Assembly (NCBI RefSeq): GCF_008728635.1 | Contig: NZ_CP044285.1 | Coordinates: 868,001-932,000, forward strand | Origin: Hymenobacter baengnokdamensis | Lineage (GTDB): Bacteria > Bacteroidota > Bacteroidia > Cytophagales > Hymenobacteraceae | Length of the DNA stretch: 64,000 bases | Direction of reading: 5' to 3' | Shown: positions 1 to 6,435 of the stretch, piece by piece | Numbering within the stretch: the first letter of the stretch is position 1 | Layout of the letters: each line of letters begins with the position of its first letter | The notes under the pieces: model-generated | What the model was told of the DNA's origin: nothing | The model's database searches: none | Seen by the model: only the letters and a program-made list of their open reading frames with translations | Made by a program: the position numbers and the translations under genes

Positions 1-84
1 TCCGCCATAATTCGGGGTATATAATTTCGCGTTGGGAGGGCGAAATTACGTAATACCAACCGTACTCCCACTCCGCTGCTCCTA

Positions 85-1212
85 ATGACGCTCGACTGGC
101 TCCACCTGCTGTTTTTCAAAAACTACGACGAAGCCAGCCTGGCATTCGGCCCCGGCATCAACTGCTTTATCGGCGATAACGGCAGTGGCAAAACCAACCT
201 GCTCGACGCCATTCACTACCTGGCGCTGGCCAAGAGTGCCTTCAACGCGGCCGATGCCCAGGCGATTAAGCAAGGAGCTGACTTCTTTGTGGTGAAAGGC
301 AGCTTTTCGGCGGCCCTGGCCGAAAAGACCGAGACCATTCAGGTAAGTCTGCGAGCGGGCCAGAAAAAAATCATTACCCATGATAAGCAGCCTTACGACC
401 GGCTGGCCGACCACATTGGCCGCTACCCGGCGGTGCTCATCTCGCCCTACGACACCGACCTGATTCGCCAGGGCAGTGAAGAGCGTCGGCGCTACTTCGA
501 TAGTCTTCAGTCGCAGCTCGACCACGACTTTCTGGAACTGCTTATTCAGTACAATGGCTTGCTGCGGCAGCGTAATGCCACGCTCAAGCAGGGCAGCGGC
601 AGCCATGGGTTTGATGCGCTCTACCTGCAAGCCCTCGACGACCAGCTGGCTCCTTTGGGGGAAAGCCTGTCGGAGCGTCGGGCCGAGTTCCTGTCGCTGT
701 TTATTCCGGTGTTCCAAAACCATTACCACCAACTGGCGGAGGGCCGCGAAGCCGTTACGCTGGCTTATAAGAGCCAGCTGCCAGGCCAGAATTTCCGCCA
801 CCTGCTTTTAGCCAACGAGCGGCGTGACCTGGCACTGCAGCGCAGCACGGTGGGTCCGCACCGCGACGACTTCGTATTTTTAATGGATGAGCTGCCCGTC
901 AAAACGTATGCTTCTCAGGGCCAGCAAAAGTCATTCGCCATCGCTCTGAAGCTGGCCCAGTTTGAGCTGCTGGCTGCCCGTCAGCCGGCGAGTGGCTTAG
1001 CTCCGGCCAAGCCGCTTCTCCTGCTGGACGACATATTCGACCGCCTCGACGACAAGCGCATTGGCCGCCTGCTGCAGCTGGTAGCTGACCAGACCTTTGG
1101 GCAGGTATTCCTCACTGATACCAACCTTGAACGCACTGACCAGGCTTTGGCAGGCGTAAGCAGCGATGTCCGGCGCTTCCGAGTGGAGGGTGGTAATGTC
1201 GCGCCATTGTAG
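85..1212 (+). CDS. recF: DNA replication/repair protein RecF
   Basis: RecF is an SMC-like ATPase that helps load RecA at single-stranded gaps in the RecFOR pathway. The 375-residue product has the usual family length. The Walker A motif GDNGSGKT is at residues 30-37, an ABC-type signature region (SQGQQK) at about 277-282, and Walker B (LLLLDDIFD) at about 311-319, so the ATPase looks intact. A short hairpin (bases 22-48) lies just upstream. The next gene, a DciA-like protein, follows in the same direction after about 100 bases, a pairing common in Bacteroidota. dnaA and dnaN are not in this window. Confidence 0.97.
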   Translation: MTLDWLHLLFFKNYDEASLAFGPGINCFIGDNGSGKTNLLDAIHYLALAKSAFNAADAQAIKQGADFFVVKGSFSAALAEKTETIQVSLRAGQKKIITHDKQPYDRLADHIGRYPAVLISPYDTDLIRQGSEERRRYFDSLQSQLDHDFLELLIQYNGLLRQRNATLKQGSGSHGFDALYLQALDDQLAPLGESLSERRAEFLSLFIPVFQNHYHQLAEGREAVTLAYKSQLPGQNFRHLLLANERRDLALQRSTVGPHRDDFVFLMDELPVKTYASQGQQKSFAIALKLAQFELLAARQPASGLAPAKPLLLLDDIFDRLDDKRIGRLLQLVADQTFGQVFLTDTNLERTDQALAGVSSDVRRFRVEGGNVAPL

Positions 1213-1310
1213 CACTGAAAAGCTCTTTTAGGAGGCTGGCGAGCGTACTTTTGAGGTAGCATTACCGCCGGGTCATCGGGCATTTTTGCGCCTCATTTTA
1301 CTAGTCACTC

Positions 1311-1628
1311 GTGAAAAAGCCCAGCCTCTCTCCCACTGCACGCCGGGCCGATATTATCCCGCTGAAGGAGGGCCTGGAGGCTTTAGTGCGGGCCTACCGC
1401 CTGGGCGGCAAGCTCAACGAGGTAACGGTAGTAGCCAGCTGGGAGCGCGTGATGGGCAAGGCCGTTGCCCTCAAAACAAAGGAGGTGTACGTGAGTAAAG
1501 GCAAGCTATTCGTTCGGCTCACTTCGGCTCCGCTCAAGCATGAACTCGTCATGGCCAAAACGCGGGTACTGGAAATGCTTAACGCTGAAGTCGGCGCCCA
1601 GACCGTGACCGAAGTTGTTTTCCTGTAG
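1311..1628 (+). CDS. DUF721 / DciA-like protein
   Basis: The 105-residue product begins with GTG and matches the DUF721 family. It has a basic N-terminus, then a conserved core with the pattern W-E-x-V-M-G-K (about residues 44-50) and a strand-rich segment around KGKLFVRL. DUF721 includes DciA, the loader of the DnaB replicative helicase in bacteria that lack DnaC/DnaI. That function is known for the family and only inferred here. The position directly after recF fits a replication role. No alternative ATG lies nearby in frame. Confidence 0.85.
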   Translation: MKKPSLSPTARRADIIPLKEGLEALVRAYRLGGKLNEVTVVASWERVMGKAVALKTKEVYVSKGKLFVRLTSAPLKHELVMAKTRVLEMLNAEVGAQTVTEVVFL

Positions 1629-1978
1629 TGGAGTTGGTGCGCGTAGCGTACTGCCGGCTTGGCTGTCCGCTCATCGTTCGCGCCACTTGTTCTTCCTAAG
1701 AGCAGGCCGCTGGCCTACGGCTTGGCTGCGTACACCTACCTGCTGGCGGCTTGAGAATTTGCAGGAGGGTCGGCCAGAGAAGATGATGCGCCACCTCTTT
1801 GGCTTAGGCTTCTTTTGTTCCGGGCCCAGGAAGCAAGTACTGTGCTAGCCCTCCGTTTCAGCTTTACAGTTGGCTTAACAGGCATCAGCCGTAAGCTGAC
1901 AGCCGCTGGCCGTTTCTGGATGCTGATATTGCTCAGTAGGTGCTGTTTTTAACACTGTGATTCATGTTCGGGCAAAAA
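1629..1978. other. Intergenic stretch without a convincing gene
   Basis: About 350 bases between the DciA-like gene and the parS-like site. Short open frames exist but none has a family resemblance or a credible start. One frame near 1700-1755 reads as a short hydrophobic string ending in a stop and could be decayed coding sequence. I see no RNA gene or clear terminator. Confidence 0.4.
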
Positions 1979-1994
1979 TGTTCCACGTGAAACA
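1979..1994. other. parS-like centromere site
   Basis: The 16-mer TGTTCCACGTGAAACA differs at one position from the canonical bacterial parS palindrome (TGTTTCACGTGAAACA). It sits in a longer imperfect dyad, since AAAAA precedes it and TTTTT follows. It lies between the DciA-like gene and the 3' end of the HTH gene, outside coding sequence. parS sites bind ParB and cluster around the origin; an origin candidate lies about 21 kb away. parA and parB are not in this window. Confidence 0.7.
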
Positions 1995-2000
1995 TTTTTG

Positions 2001-2387
2001 TTACTTGGGGCCATACACTTTTAGCAGAAGCTCATTGTAGGCCTCCAGCAAGGCGATATACTTCGTTTGCAAAGCTAAAAGCTGCTTAGAAGGGTCAGAA
2101 TCGGGGTTTTGAGCGGGTGTTACACGATGTGTAACATTATGTGTAACACTTGAACGAGCAATAGGTGTTACAAATGGCAGAGAAGATTGTTCAGCAATCG
2201 TAAAGTCGTGTGAAAAATCGTGCCCAATAATTTGACCAATGCTCTTTACAAAATTGGCGTCCAGTGTATCATCCTTAAACTTACGATAGATAGTCGGACG
2301 TGTAATGCCGAGCTCTTCCACGATACGCGTGATGGAAATACCGCTGTTTTTGATGGCTTCCTGCAGTATTTCGCCCTGATGCGGCAT
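2001..2387 (-). CDS. Small helix-turn-helix regulator with C-terminal coiled coil
   Basis: 128 residues. Residues 4-40 form a Cro/Xre- or Fis-like HTH (ISITRIVEELGITRPTIYRK). A Thr/Val-rich linker with repeated VTH units (about residues 79-90) follows, then a short leucine-rich helix likely to mediate oligomerisation. It is probably a DNA-binding regulator; the target is unknown. The gene is visibly more AT-rich than its neighbours, which hints at transfer. A CACTGTAAC element lies about 20 bases upstream of the start, next to a plausible TTTG promoter element, so autoregulation is likely. A parS-like site lies 6 bases past its stop codon. Confidence 0.75.
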   Translation of the reverse strand: MPHQGEILQEAIKNSGISITRIVEELGITRPTIYRKFKDDTLDANFVKSIGQIIGHDFSHDFTIAEQSSLPFVTPIARSSVTHNVTHRVTPAQNPDSDPSKQLLALQTKYIALLEAYNELLLKVYGPK

Positions 2388-2574
2388 GAAGTGTATAGCT
2401 TAGATGAGTTACAGTGCAAAGATGTAATTCGTAACCTTGCAAACCAAATTTGTCTTACACTAATTATTGCGAAGAGAGAATCAGTGAGAAGCGGGCACTG
2501 TAACGTTACCGCGTATCATATAAAAAATGTACGATACAGTGTAACGAACAGGTCGTATTACACACGACTGTAAC
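2119..2574. promoter_or_regulatory. Cluster of TGTAAC/GTTACA repeats in and upstream of the HTH gene
   Basis: The hexamer TGTAAC or its complement occurs eight times, starting at 2119, 2130, 2142, 2167, 2408, 2499, 2540 and 2569. Four copies lie inside the HTH coding sequence, where they encode the VTH units, and four lie in the 200-base upstream spacer. The spacer copies extend to CACTGTAACG, CAGTGTAACG and GACTGTAACG. Near-copies (ATTACAC, GTTACC) are interspersed. This is far denser than chance and resembles an operator array or iterons. The binding protein is not known; the adjacent HTH protein is the obvious candidate. Confidence 0.6.
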
Positions 2575-2587
2575 GCCAGGGCATACA

Positions 2588-3472
2588 TTATTTACTTCTA
2601 CCCAACAGCTGCAACAAGCGATTGGGGTAGTCGGTGGTGATGCCATCTACTCCCCAGCAGGCTACCTGCCGTAAGTCAGCCACGTAGTTTACCGTCCAGG
2701 GCACTAGGCGCAGGCCCGGATAAGCGAGCCGCAGCTCTTGTACCATCGCCGCCGACAGGAGCGTGAAATCGGGACCAAGGGTATCGGGTATAAAGCCCAG
2801 CTGCCGGAGGCAAACGAGTAAAGACTGCGCAGGCCTTTCGACAAGCAGACACTGCCTGAGCAAGGGCGCAGCCTGCCGGGCATACTGTAGCACGCGCGGG
2901 TCGAAGCTGAGCAGCGTAGTACGTGAAAGCAGTTGCGCCGCGACCAGCTCAGCCACTACCAAATCGACGAAAAAGGCCGGCCGTGGATGAAAAATATCGT
3001 CTCCGGCCGGACTACTTTTCACCTCGACAGAATAGCCAACCGGAGGGCGCCGAAGGGTGTGGCAGGCTAGCTCGACCGCCTGCAACACCTCCCGTAGCAG
3101 CGGCCGGTAAGCAGGCACTGGCTGTTGAGAAGGAAAGTCGGGGTGCGGCTTCTCGCCCACGCGGCACTCCCGGATGGTCGCATAAGTCAGCTTATAGAGA
3201 TTGAATTGCTGCGGCTGCCGCGGGTCGATGGCTTCGCCGGCGGGGCCGCTACCCAGGCTGGCCGACAGCCAGGGCTCGTGCGAGACTACTACCTGGTTGT
3301 CGTGCGAGATAACCACATCGAGCTCCAGCACATCTACTCCCAGCGCCAAGGCATGCAAAAAGGCCGGCAGGGTGTTCTCAGGCAGTAGGCCCCGGCACCC
3401 GCGATGGCCGTGGACTTCGAGAAAAGCGGCCCCGGAAAGAGCGACTGGGTAAGGTGGAAACTGCATAAGCAC
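2588..3472 (-). CDS. Glycerophosphodiester phosphodiesterase family protein
   Basis: GDPD-fold hydrolase that splits glycerophosphodiesters to glycerol-3-phosphate and an alcohol. The signature HGHRGCRGLLPENT lies at about residues 21-34 and supplies the catalytic His and the first acidic metal ligands. E-L-D-V at about 54-57, a second His near 69 and Glu-Val-Lys at about 149-151 complete the usual set. The C-terminal WTVN and GVDGITTDYP motifs are typical. The 294-residue length is normal. No signal peptide is obvious, so it is probably cytoplasmic. It ends near the TGTAAC-rich spacer of the HTH gene. Confidence 0.93.
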   Translation of the reverse strand: MLMQFPPYPVALSGAAFLEVHGHRGCRGLLPENTLPAFLHALALGVDVLELDVVISHDNQVVVSHEPWLSASLGSGPAGEAIDPRQPQQFNLYKLTYATIRECRVGEKPHPDFPSQQPVPAYRPLLREVLQAVELACHTLRRPPVGYSVEVKSSPAGDDIFHPRPAFFVDLVVAELVAAQLLSRTTLLSFDPRVLQYARQAAPLLRQCLLVERPAQSLLVCLRQLGFIPDTLGPDFTLLSAAMVQELRLAYPGLRLVPWTVNYVADLRQVACWGVDGITTDYPNRLLQLLGRSK

Positions 3473-3510
3473 TTTGTACGCAGGCCGGGCAAAGGCGGCA
3501 GCCGCCGAAG

Positions 3511-3518
3511 TAAATTTG
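3511..3518 (+). promoter_or_regulatory. Candidate -7 element for the DUF2939 gene
   Basis: TAAATTTG matches the Bacteroidota -7 consensus TAnnTTTG and lies about 67 bases before the likely ATG. No good -33 TTG is seen at the expected distance, so the call rests on the -7 element alone. Confidence 0.35.
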
Positions 3519-3584
3519 CAGGAGCTAGCACACCTGGCTTGCCTGGCAACGTGCCAGCTTTAGCCCGTGGCTACTCCTGTTTAT

Positions 3585-4214
3585 ATGAAGCGACTGCTAC
3601 TACTTGTAGCGCTGCTGGCCCTGGTGGCGGGTGGCTATTACTACTTCAGCGCCCTGCGCAAAGGCCCCGAATACGCGCTGATACAGGCAGCAAACGCGAC
3701 GCAAACGCATGACCTGGCTGCCTTCGAGCGCTACGTGGATGTAGATGCCCTGACGGGTCATTTGGTAGACGATGTGGCCAGCCAAAGCAATTTGCTGACT
3801 GCCCTGGTGCCGGGTGGCGGCCTGGCCTTACGCGGCGGCCTGGGGCTGCTTAAGCCACAGCTGGCCCAGGCAGCACACAAGGAAGTACAGCGCTACGTAG
3901 CGACCGGCTCGCTGGAAGCGGCGCAGGCAGCGGCTCCCAAGCGGCTGGTCAGTATCTCATTTCTTGGCCTGGCGAGTCACTTGTTCAGCCCCGACAGCAA
4001 GTTTAAGGGCGTGAAGTATTCGACTGATAAAGGCGATGAGGCGTTGGTTGGCCTGGAGTTTACGCAACCGCGCTACGACACCACTATGGTAGTTGAGGTA
4101 AAGCTGCTGAAAGAGCCTGATGGCCACTGGCAGGCCAAGCAGATTACCAATACCGGCGAGCTGGTGAAGTACGTAGCCCGGCTGGAGAAGAACCGTCTGC
4201 TGGGCGGCCAATAG
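3585..4214 (+). CDS. DUF2939 domain-containing protein
   Basis: About 209 residues from the ATG preferred here; a GTG six codons earlier is the alternative. The N-terminus is a single hydrophobic helix (RLLLLVALLALVAGGYYYF) that should anchor the protein in the membrane or act as an uncleaved signal. The periplasmic remainder matches DUF2939: alternating amphipathic helices (LIQAANATQTHDLAAFERYVD) followed by a C-terminal strand-rich half (VVEVKLLKEPDGHWQAKQI). No enzymatic motif is seen and the function is unknown. It converges on the next gene across a strong terminator. Confidence 0.75.
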   Translation: MKRLLLLVALLALVAGGYYYFSALRKGPEYALIQAANATQTHDLAAFERYVDVDALTGHLVDDVASQSNLLTALVPGGGLALRGGLGLLKPQLAQAAHKEVQRYVATGSLEAAQAAAPKRLVSISFLGLASHLFSPDSKFKGVKYSTDKGDEALVGLEFTQPRYDTTMVVEVKLLKEPDGHWQAKQITNTGELVKYVARLEKNRLLGGQ

Positions 4215-4262
4215 CGGCTGAAGCACAGTCAATCGCCCGCTGGCACTGAATGCGCCAGACGC

Positions 4263-4303
4263 AAAAAAAGAGTCCCCCGCCAACAAGCAGGGGACTCTTT
4301 TTT
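4263..4303. terminator. Bidirectional intrinsic terminator
   Basis: A perfect stem AGAGTCCCC/GGGGACTCT is flanked by an A-run on the left and a T-run on the right. It can therefore terminate both the rightward DUF2939 gene and the leftward PLDc_N gene. Confidence 0.9.
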
Positions 4304-4322
4304 GATGAAATAGGGTCGCAGC

Positions 4323-4595
4323 CTAGCTATTGCGACCGAAGATGTAGTAGATGAGCAGCCCGCCGAACGGGAAGAAGAAGATGATGGCCGCCCAGATTAT
4401 TTTCTTGCCAATGTCCCAGGACTTACCAAATACATTGAAAATAGCTAATATATCCAGAATAAGTAATAGAATACCCCAGGGAGCAAGGCCGCCGTTAGCA
4501 TTGAAGCGGTTGCAGCTGGTAGCCAGCAACAGCAGTGGCAGCAAGAGAGTGGCCAGCAGAGGCAGGCGCTCGGAAAAGGAACGAAGGGATTTCAT
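4323..4595 (-). CDS. PLDc_N (cardiolipin synthase N-terminal) domain membrane protein
   Basis: 90 residues. The N-terminus reads as a signal helix ending in LLATSCN, a possible lipobox with Cys at residue 28. Two hydrophobic segments follow, with the PLDc_N hallmark: WDIGKKIIWAAIIFFFPFGG and a terminal LIYYIFGR. This small two-helix domain is found alone or in front of cardiolipin synthases; its role alone is not known. It has its own convergent terminator and a divergent spacing from the rhomboid gene. Confidence 0.8.
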   Translation of the reverse strand: MKSLRSFSERLPLLATLLLPLLLLATSCNRFNANGGLAPWGILLLILDILAIFNVFGKSWDIGKKIIWAAIIFFFPFGGLLIYYIFGRNS

Positions 4596-4691
4596 GTGAA
4601 AGAAAGGCGTTTGGTGAAAGAATGTGGGATTTCTACGCGCCAGGCCCTCATATGGATATGCTATTTACCCCACTTACTGACTATCAGCCGC

Positions 4692-5333
4692 TTAAAATCT
4701 GTAAGCAACTACTTGCTGGAAAAAATTGGGTAAAACACCAGGCACCAGCGCAATGATAACAAGCACCCCGAAGAGCGCCCCGTAAAAGTGTGCGTCGTGG
4801 TTGACGTTATCGGCCCGCCGCCGACCCATGTAGTAGGAATAAGCGAGATAGAGCAAGCCGAACAGAAAGGGCTGAATGGGCACCGGAATCGGGAAAATGA
4901 TGATGCCGCCGCCGTGGGTATTTACCGGAAAAAGCAGGATGCTGGCAAACAGCACCGACGCTACCCCGCCCGACGCCCCGCGGCTGCGGTAGTCGCGGTC
5001 GTCGCGGTGCTGAAAGTAGGTGGGCACATCCGACACAACAATGCCGCCCAGGTACAGGAGCAGAAACAAGCCCAAACCCGCGCCCGTGCCATACCGCTGC
5101 GCCAGCGTGGCCAGCACCACGGGGCTAAAGGAGTAAAAGGCAAACATATTAAAAAGCAGATGTGCCCAGTCGGCGTGCAGGAAGCCGGAGGTAAGCAGGC
5201 GGTACCACTGCCCGCTGGAGCGGGCCATCAGGTAGGGCTGCATAATCCAGGCGCGCATGAGGTCGGCGTTGGACCAGGCGTAGGCCGAGATGGCGACCGT
5301 GAGGCCGATAAGAATCAGAATGGGGTTGAGCAC
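4692..5333 (-). CDS. Rhomboid-family intramembrane serine protease
   Basis: 213 residues with about six hydrophobic segments. The catalytic Ser is in GASG at residues 119-122 (S121) and the partner His is H182 within HDAHFYGALFG. The conserved oxyanion-side motif HADWAHLLFNM is at residues 53-63. It therefore looks like an active single-domain rhomboid that cleaves transmembrane substrates; no substrate can be named. Its start lies 6 bases downstream of the stop of the prenyl synthase gene, so the two are probably co-transcribed. Confidence 0.92.
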   Translation of the reverse strand: MLNPILILIGLTVAISAYAWSNADLMRAWIMQPYLMARSSGQWYRLLTSGFLHADWAHLLFNMFAFYSFSPVVLATLAQRYGTGAGLGLFLLLYLGGIVVSDVPTYFQHRDDRDYRSRGASGGVASVLFASILLFPVNTHGGGIIIFPIPVPIQPFLFGLLYLAYSYYMGRRRADNVNHDAHFYGALFGVLVIIALVPGVLPNFFQQVVAYRF

Positions 5334-5339
5334 GGGTTC

Positions 5340-6311
5340 TTAGCTTTCGCGGTCCATGAGCTGGAGCGCGAGATGATGAAGGGGCTGCTTGCGCGCGGCA
5401 GGGGCCGCCACGCGCTCCAAATGCTGCAAAGCAGCCTGGAAGTAGTCGTTGATGAGGGCTTCGGTCTGAGGGCGGATTTCGAGCTCGTCGTAGATGCCAC
5501 GCACGGCGCGCACCTTGGCATCGGCATCGGCCAGGGGCTGCCCGAGGTAGCGCGCCAGCGTGGCTTGCTGAGCCGGGTTGGCCTGGGCCTGGGCCGTCAG
5601 CAGCAGAAAGGTTTTCTTATCAGAGATAATGTCGCCGCCAACGCGCTTGCCGAAGGTCGCCGCGTCGCCATAAACATCGAGGAGGTCGTCGCGCAGCTGA
5701 AAAGCCAGGCCGATGTCGGTGCCGAACTGCCGCAGGTGCTCGGCATCTTCGGCCGAGGCGCCGGCCAGCACGGCTCCCAGCTCCAGCGCGAAGCCCAGCA
5801 GCACGGCCGTTTTCAGCCGAATCATGTCGAGATACTGCGCAATGGTAATGCTGGTATCAGTCTCAAAGTTCATGTCCCACTGCTGGCCCTCGCACACCTC
5901 GGCGGCAGTTTGGGAAAAGCGGCGCAGCACCTGGGGCAGCAGCGGCAGCGGTACGTTTTCGAATAACAATTCATAAGCCCGCACCAGCATCACGTCGCCC
6001 GACAGAATGGCTACGTTCGCGTTCCACTTCTCATGTACCGTAGGCTGCCCGCGCCGCAGCGGCGCCTGGTCCATCAGGTCGTCGTGGAGCAGTGTGAAAT
6101 TGTGAAAGACTTCGGTGGCCAGCGCCGGCTTCACGAGCGGCACCAGGTCGTCGGTGAAAAGCTGACCGCCGAGCAGCGTGAGCAGAGGCCGCAGGCGCTT
6201 GCCGCCAAGGCTCATGATGTAGCGAATGGGGTCGTAGAGGGTGGCCGGCTGCTGGCCATAATCGAGCTGGCGCAGGGCCGTAGCCAGGAGAGTGGAGAGG
6301 TCGGGTTGCAC
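5340..6311 (-). CDS. Polyprenyl (isoprenoid) diphosphate synthase
   Basis: Trans-prenyltransferase that condenses isopentenyl diphosphate with allylic diphosphates. The substrate-binding GGKRLRP is at residues 36-42, the first Asp-rich motif DDLMD at 77-81 and the second DDLLD at 208-212. The first motif has the short DDxxD form. Phe at the fifth position before it (F72) is a bulky residue of the kind associated with shorter products such as GGPP, though octaprenyl-type products cannot be excluded. 323 residues is normal. It is the first gene of a probable pair with the rhomboid protease. Confidence 0.93.
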   Translation of the reverse strand: MQPDLSTLLATALRQLDYGQQPATLYDPIRYIMSLGGKRLRPLLTLLGGQLFTDDLVPLVKPALATEVFHNFTLLHDDLMDQAPLRRGQPTVHEKWNANVAILSGDVMLVRAYELLFENVPLPLLPQVLRRFSQTAAEVCEGQQWDMNFETDTSITIAQYLDMIRLKTAVLLGFALELGAVLAGASAEDAEHLRQFGTDIGLAFQLRDDLLDVYGDAATFGKRVGGDIISDKKTFLLLTAQAQANPAQQATLARYLGQPLADADAKVRAVRGIYDELEIRPQTEALINDYFQAALQHLERVAAPAARKQPLHHLALQLMDRES

Positions 6312-6341
6312 GGGGGCAAAGGTCGTTTATACATATTTGTT

Positions 6342-6423
6342 ATAGCGAGCGCAGCGCGGCAATCGCGCCTGAACGGCTCACATGAACTTCGTTCAGGCGC
6401 GATTGCCGCGCTGCGCTCGCTAT
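6342..6423. repeat. Perfect 34-bp inverted repeat (REP/BIME-like)
   Basis: Two identical 34-base arms (6342-6375 and 6390-6423) surround a 14-base loop. The element fills the gap between the prenyl synthase start and the rnr stop. It has no T-run and no open frame. It would form a very stable cruciform or mRNA 3' hairpin after rnr. Confidence 0.9.
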
Positions 6424-6435
6424 GACCTGTTCAAA

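Noticed and set aside
1615..1848. 77-codon frame after the DciA-like gene
   Set aside because: Trp/Arg-rich composition typical of a non-coding GC-rich frame, no credible start and no family.
4788..5966. Open frame of 392 codons on the plus strand
   Set aside because: Antisense to the rhomboid and prenyl synthase genes, which carry intact catalytic motifs. Composition is typical of a shadow frame.
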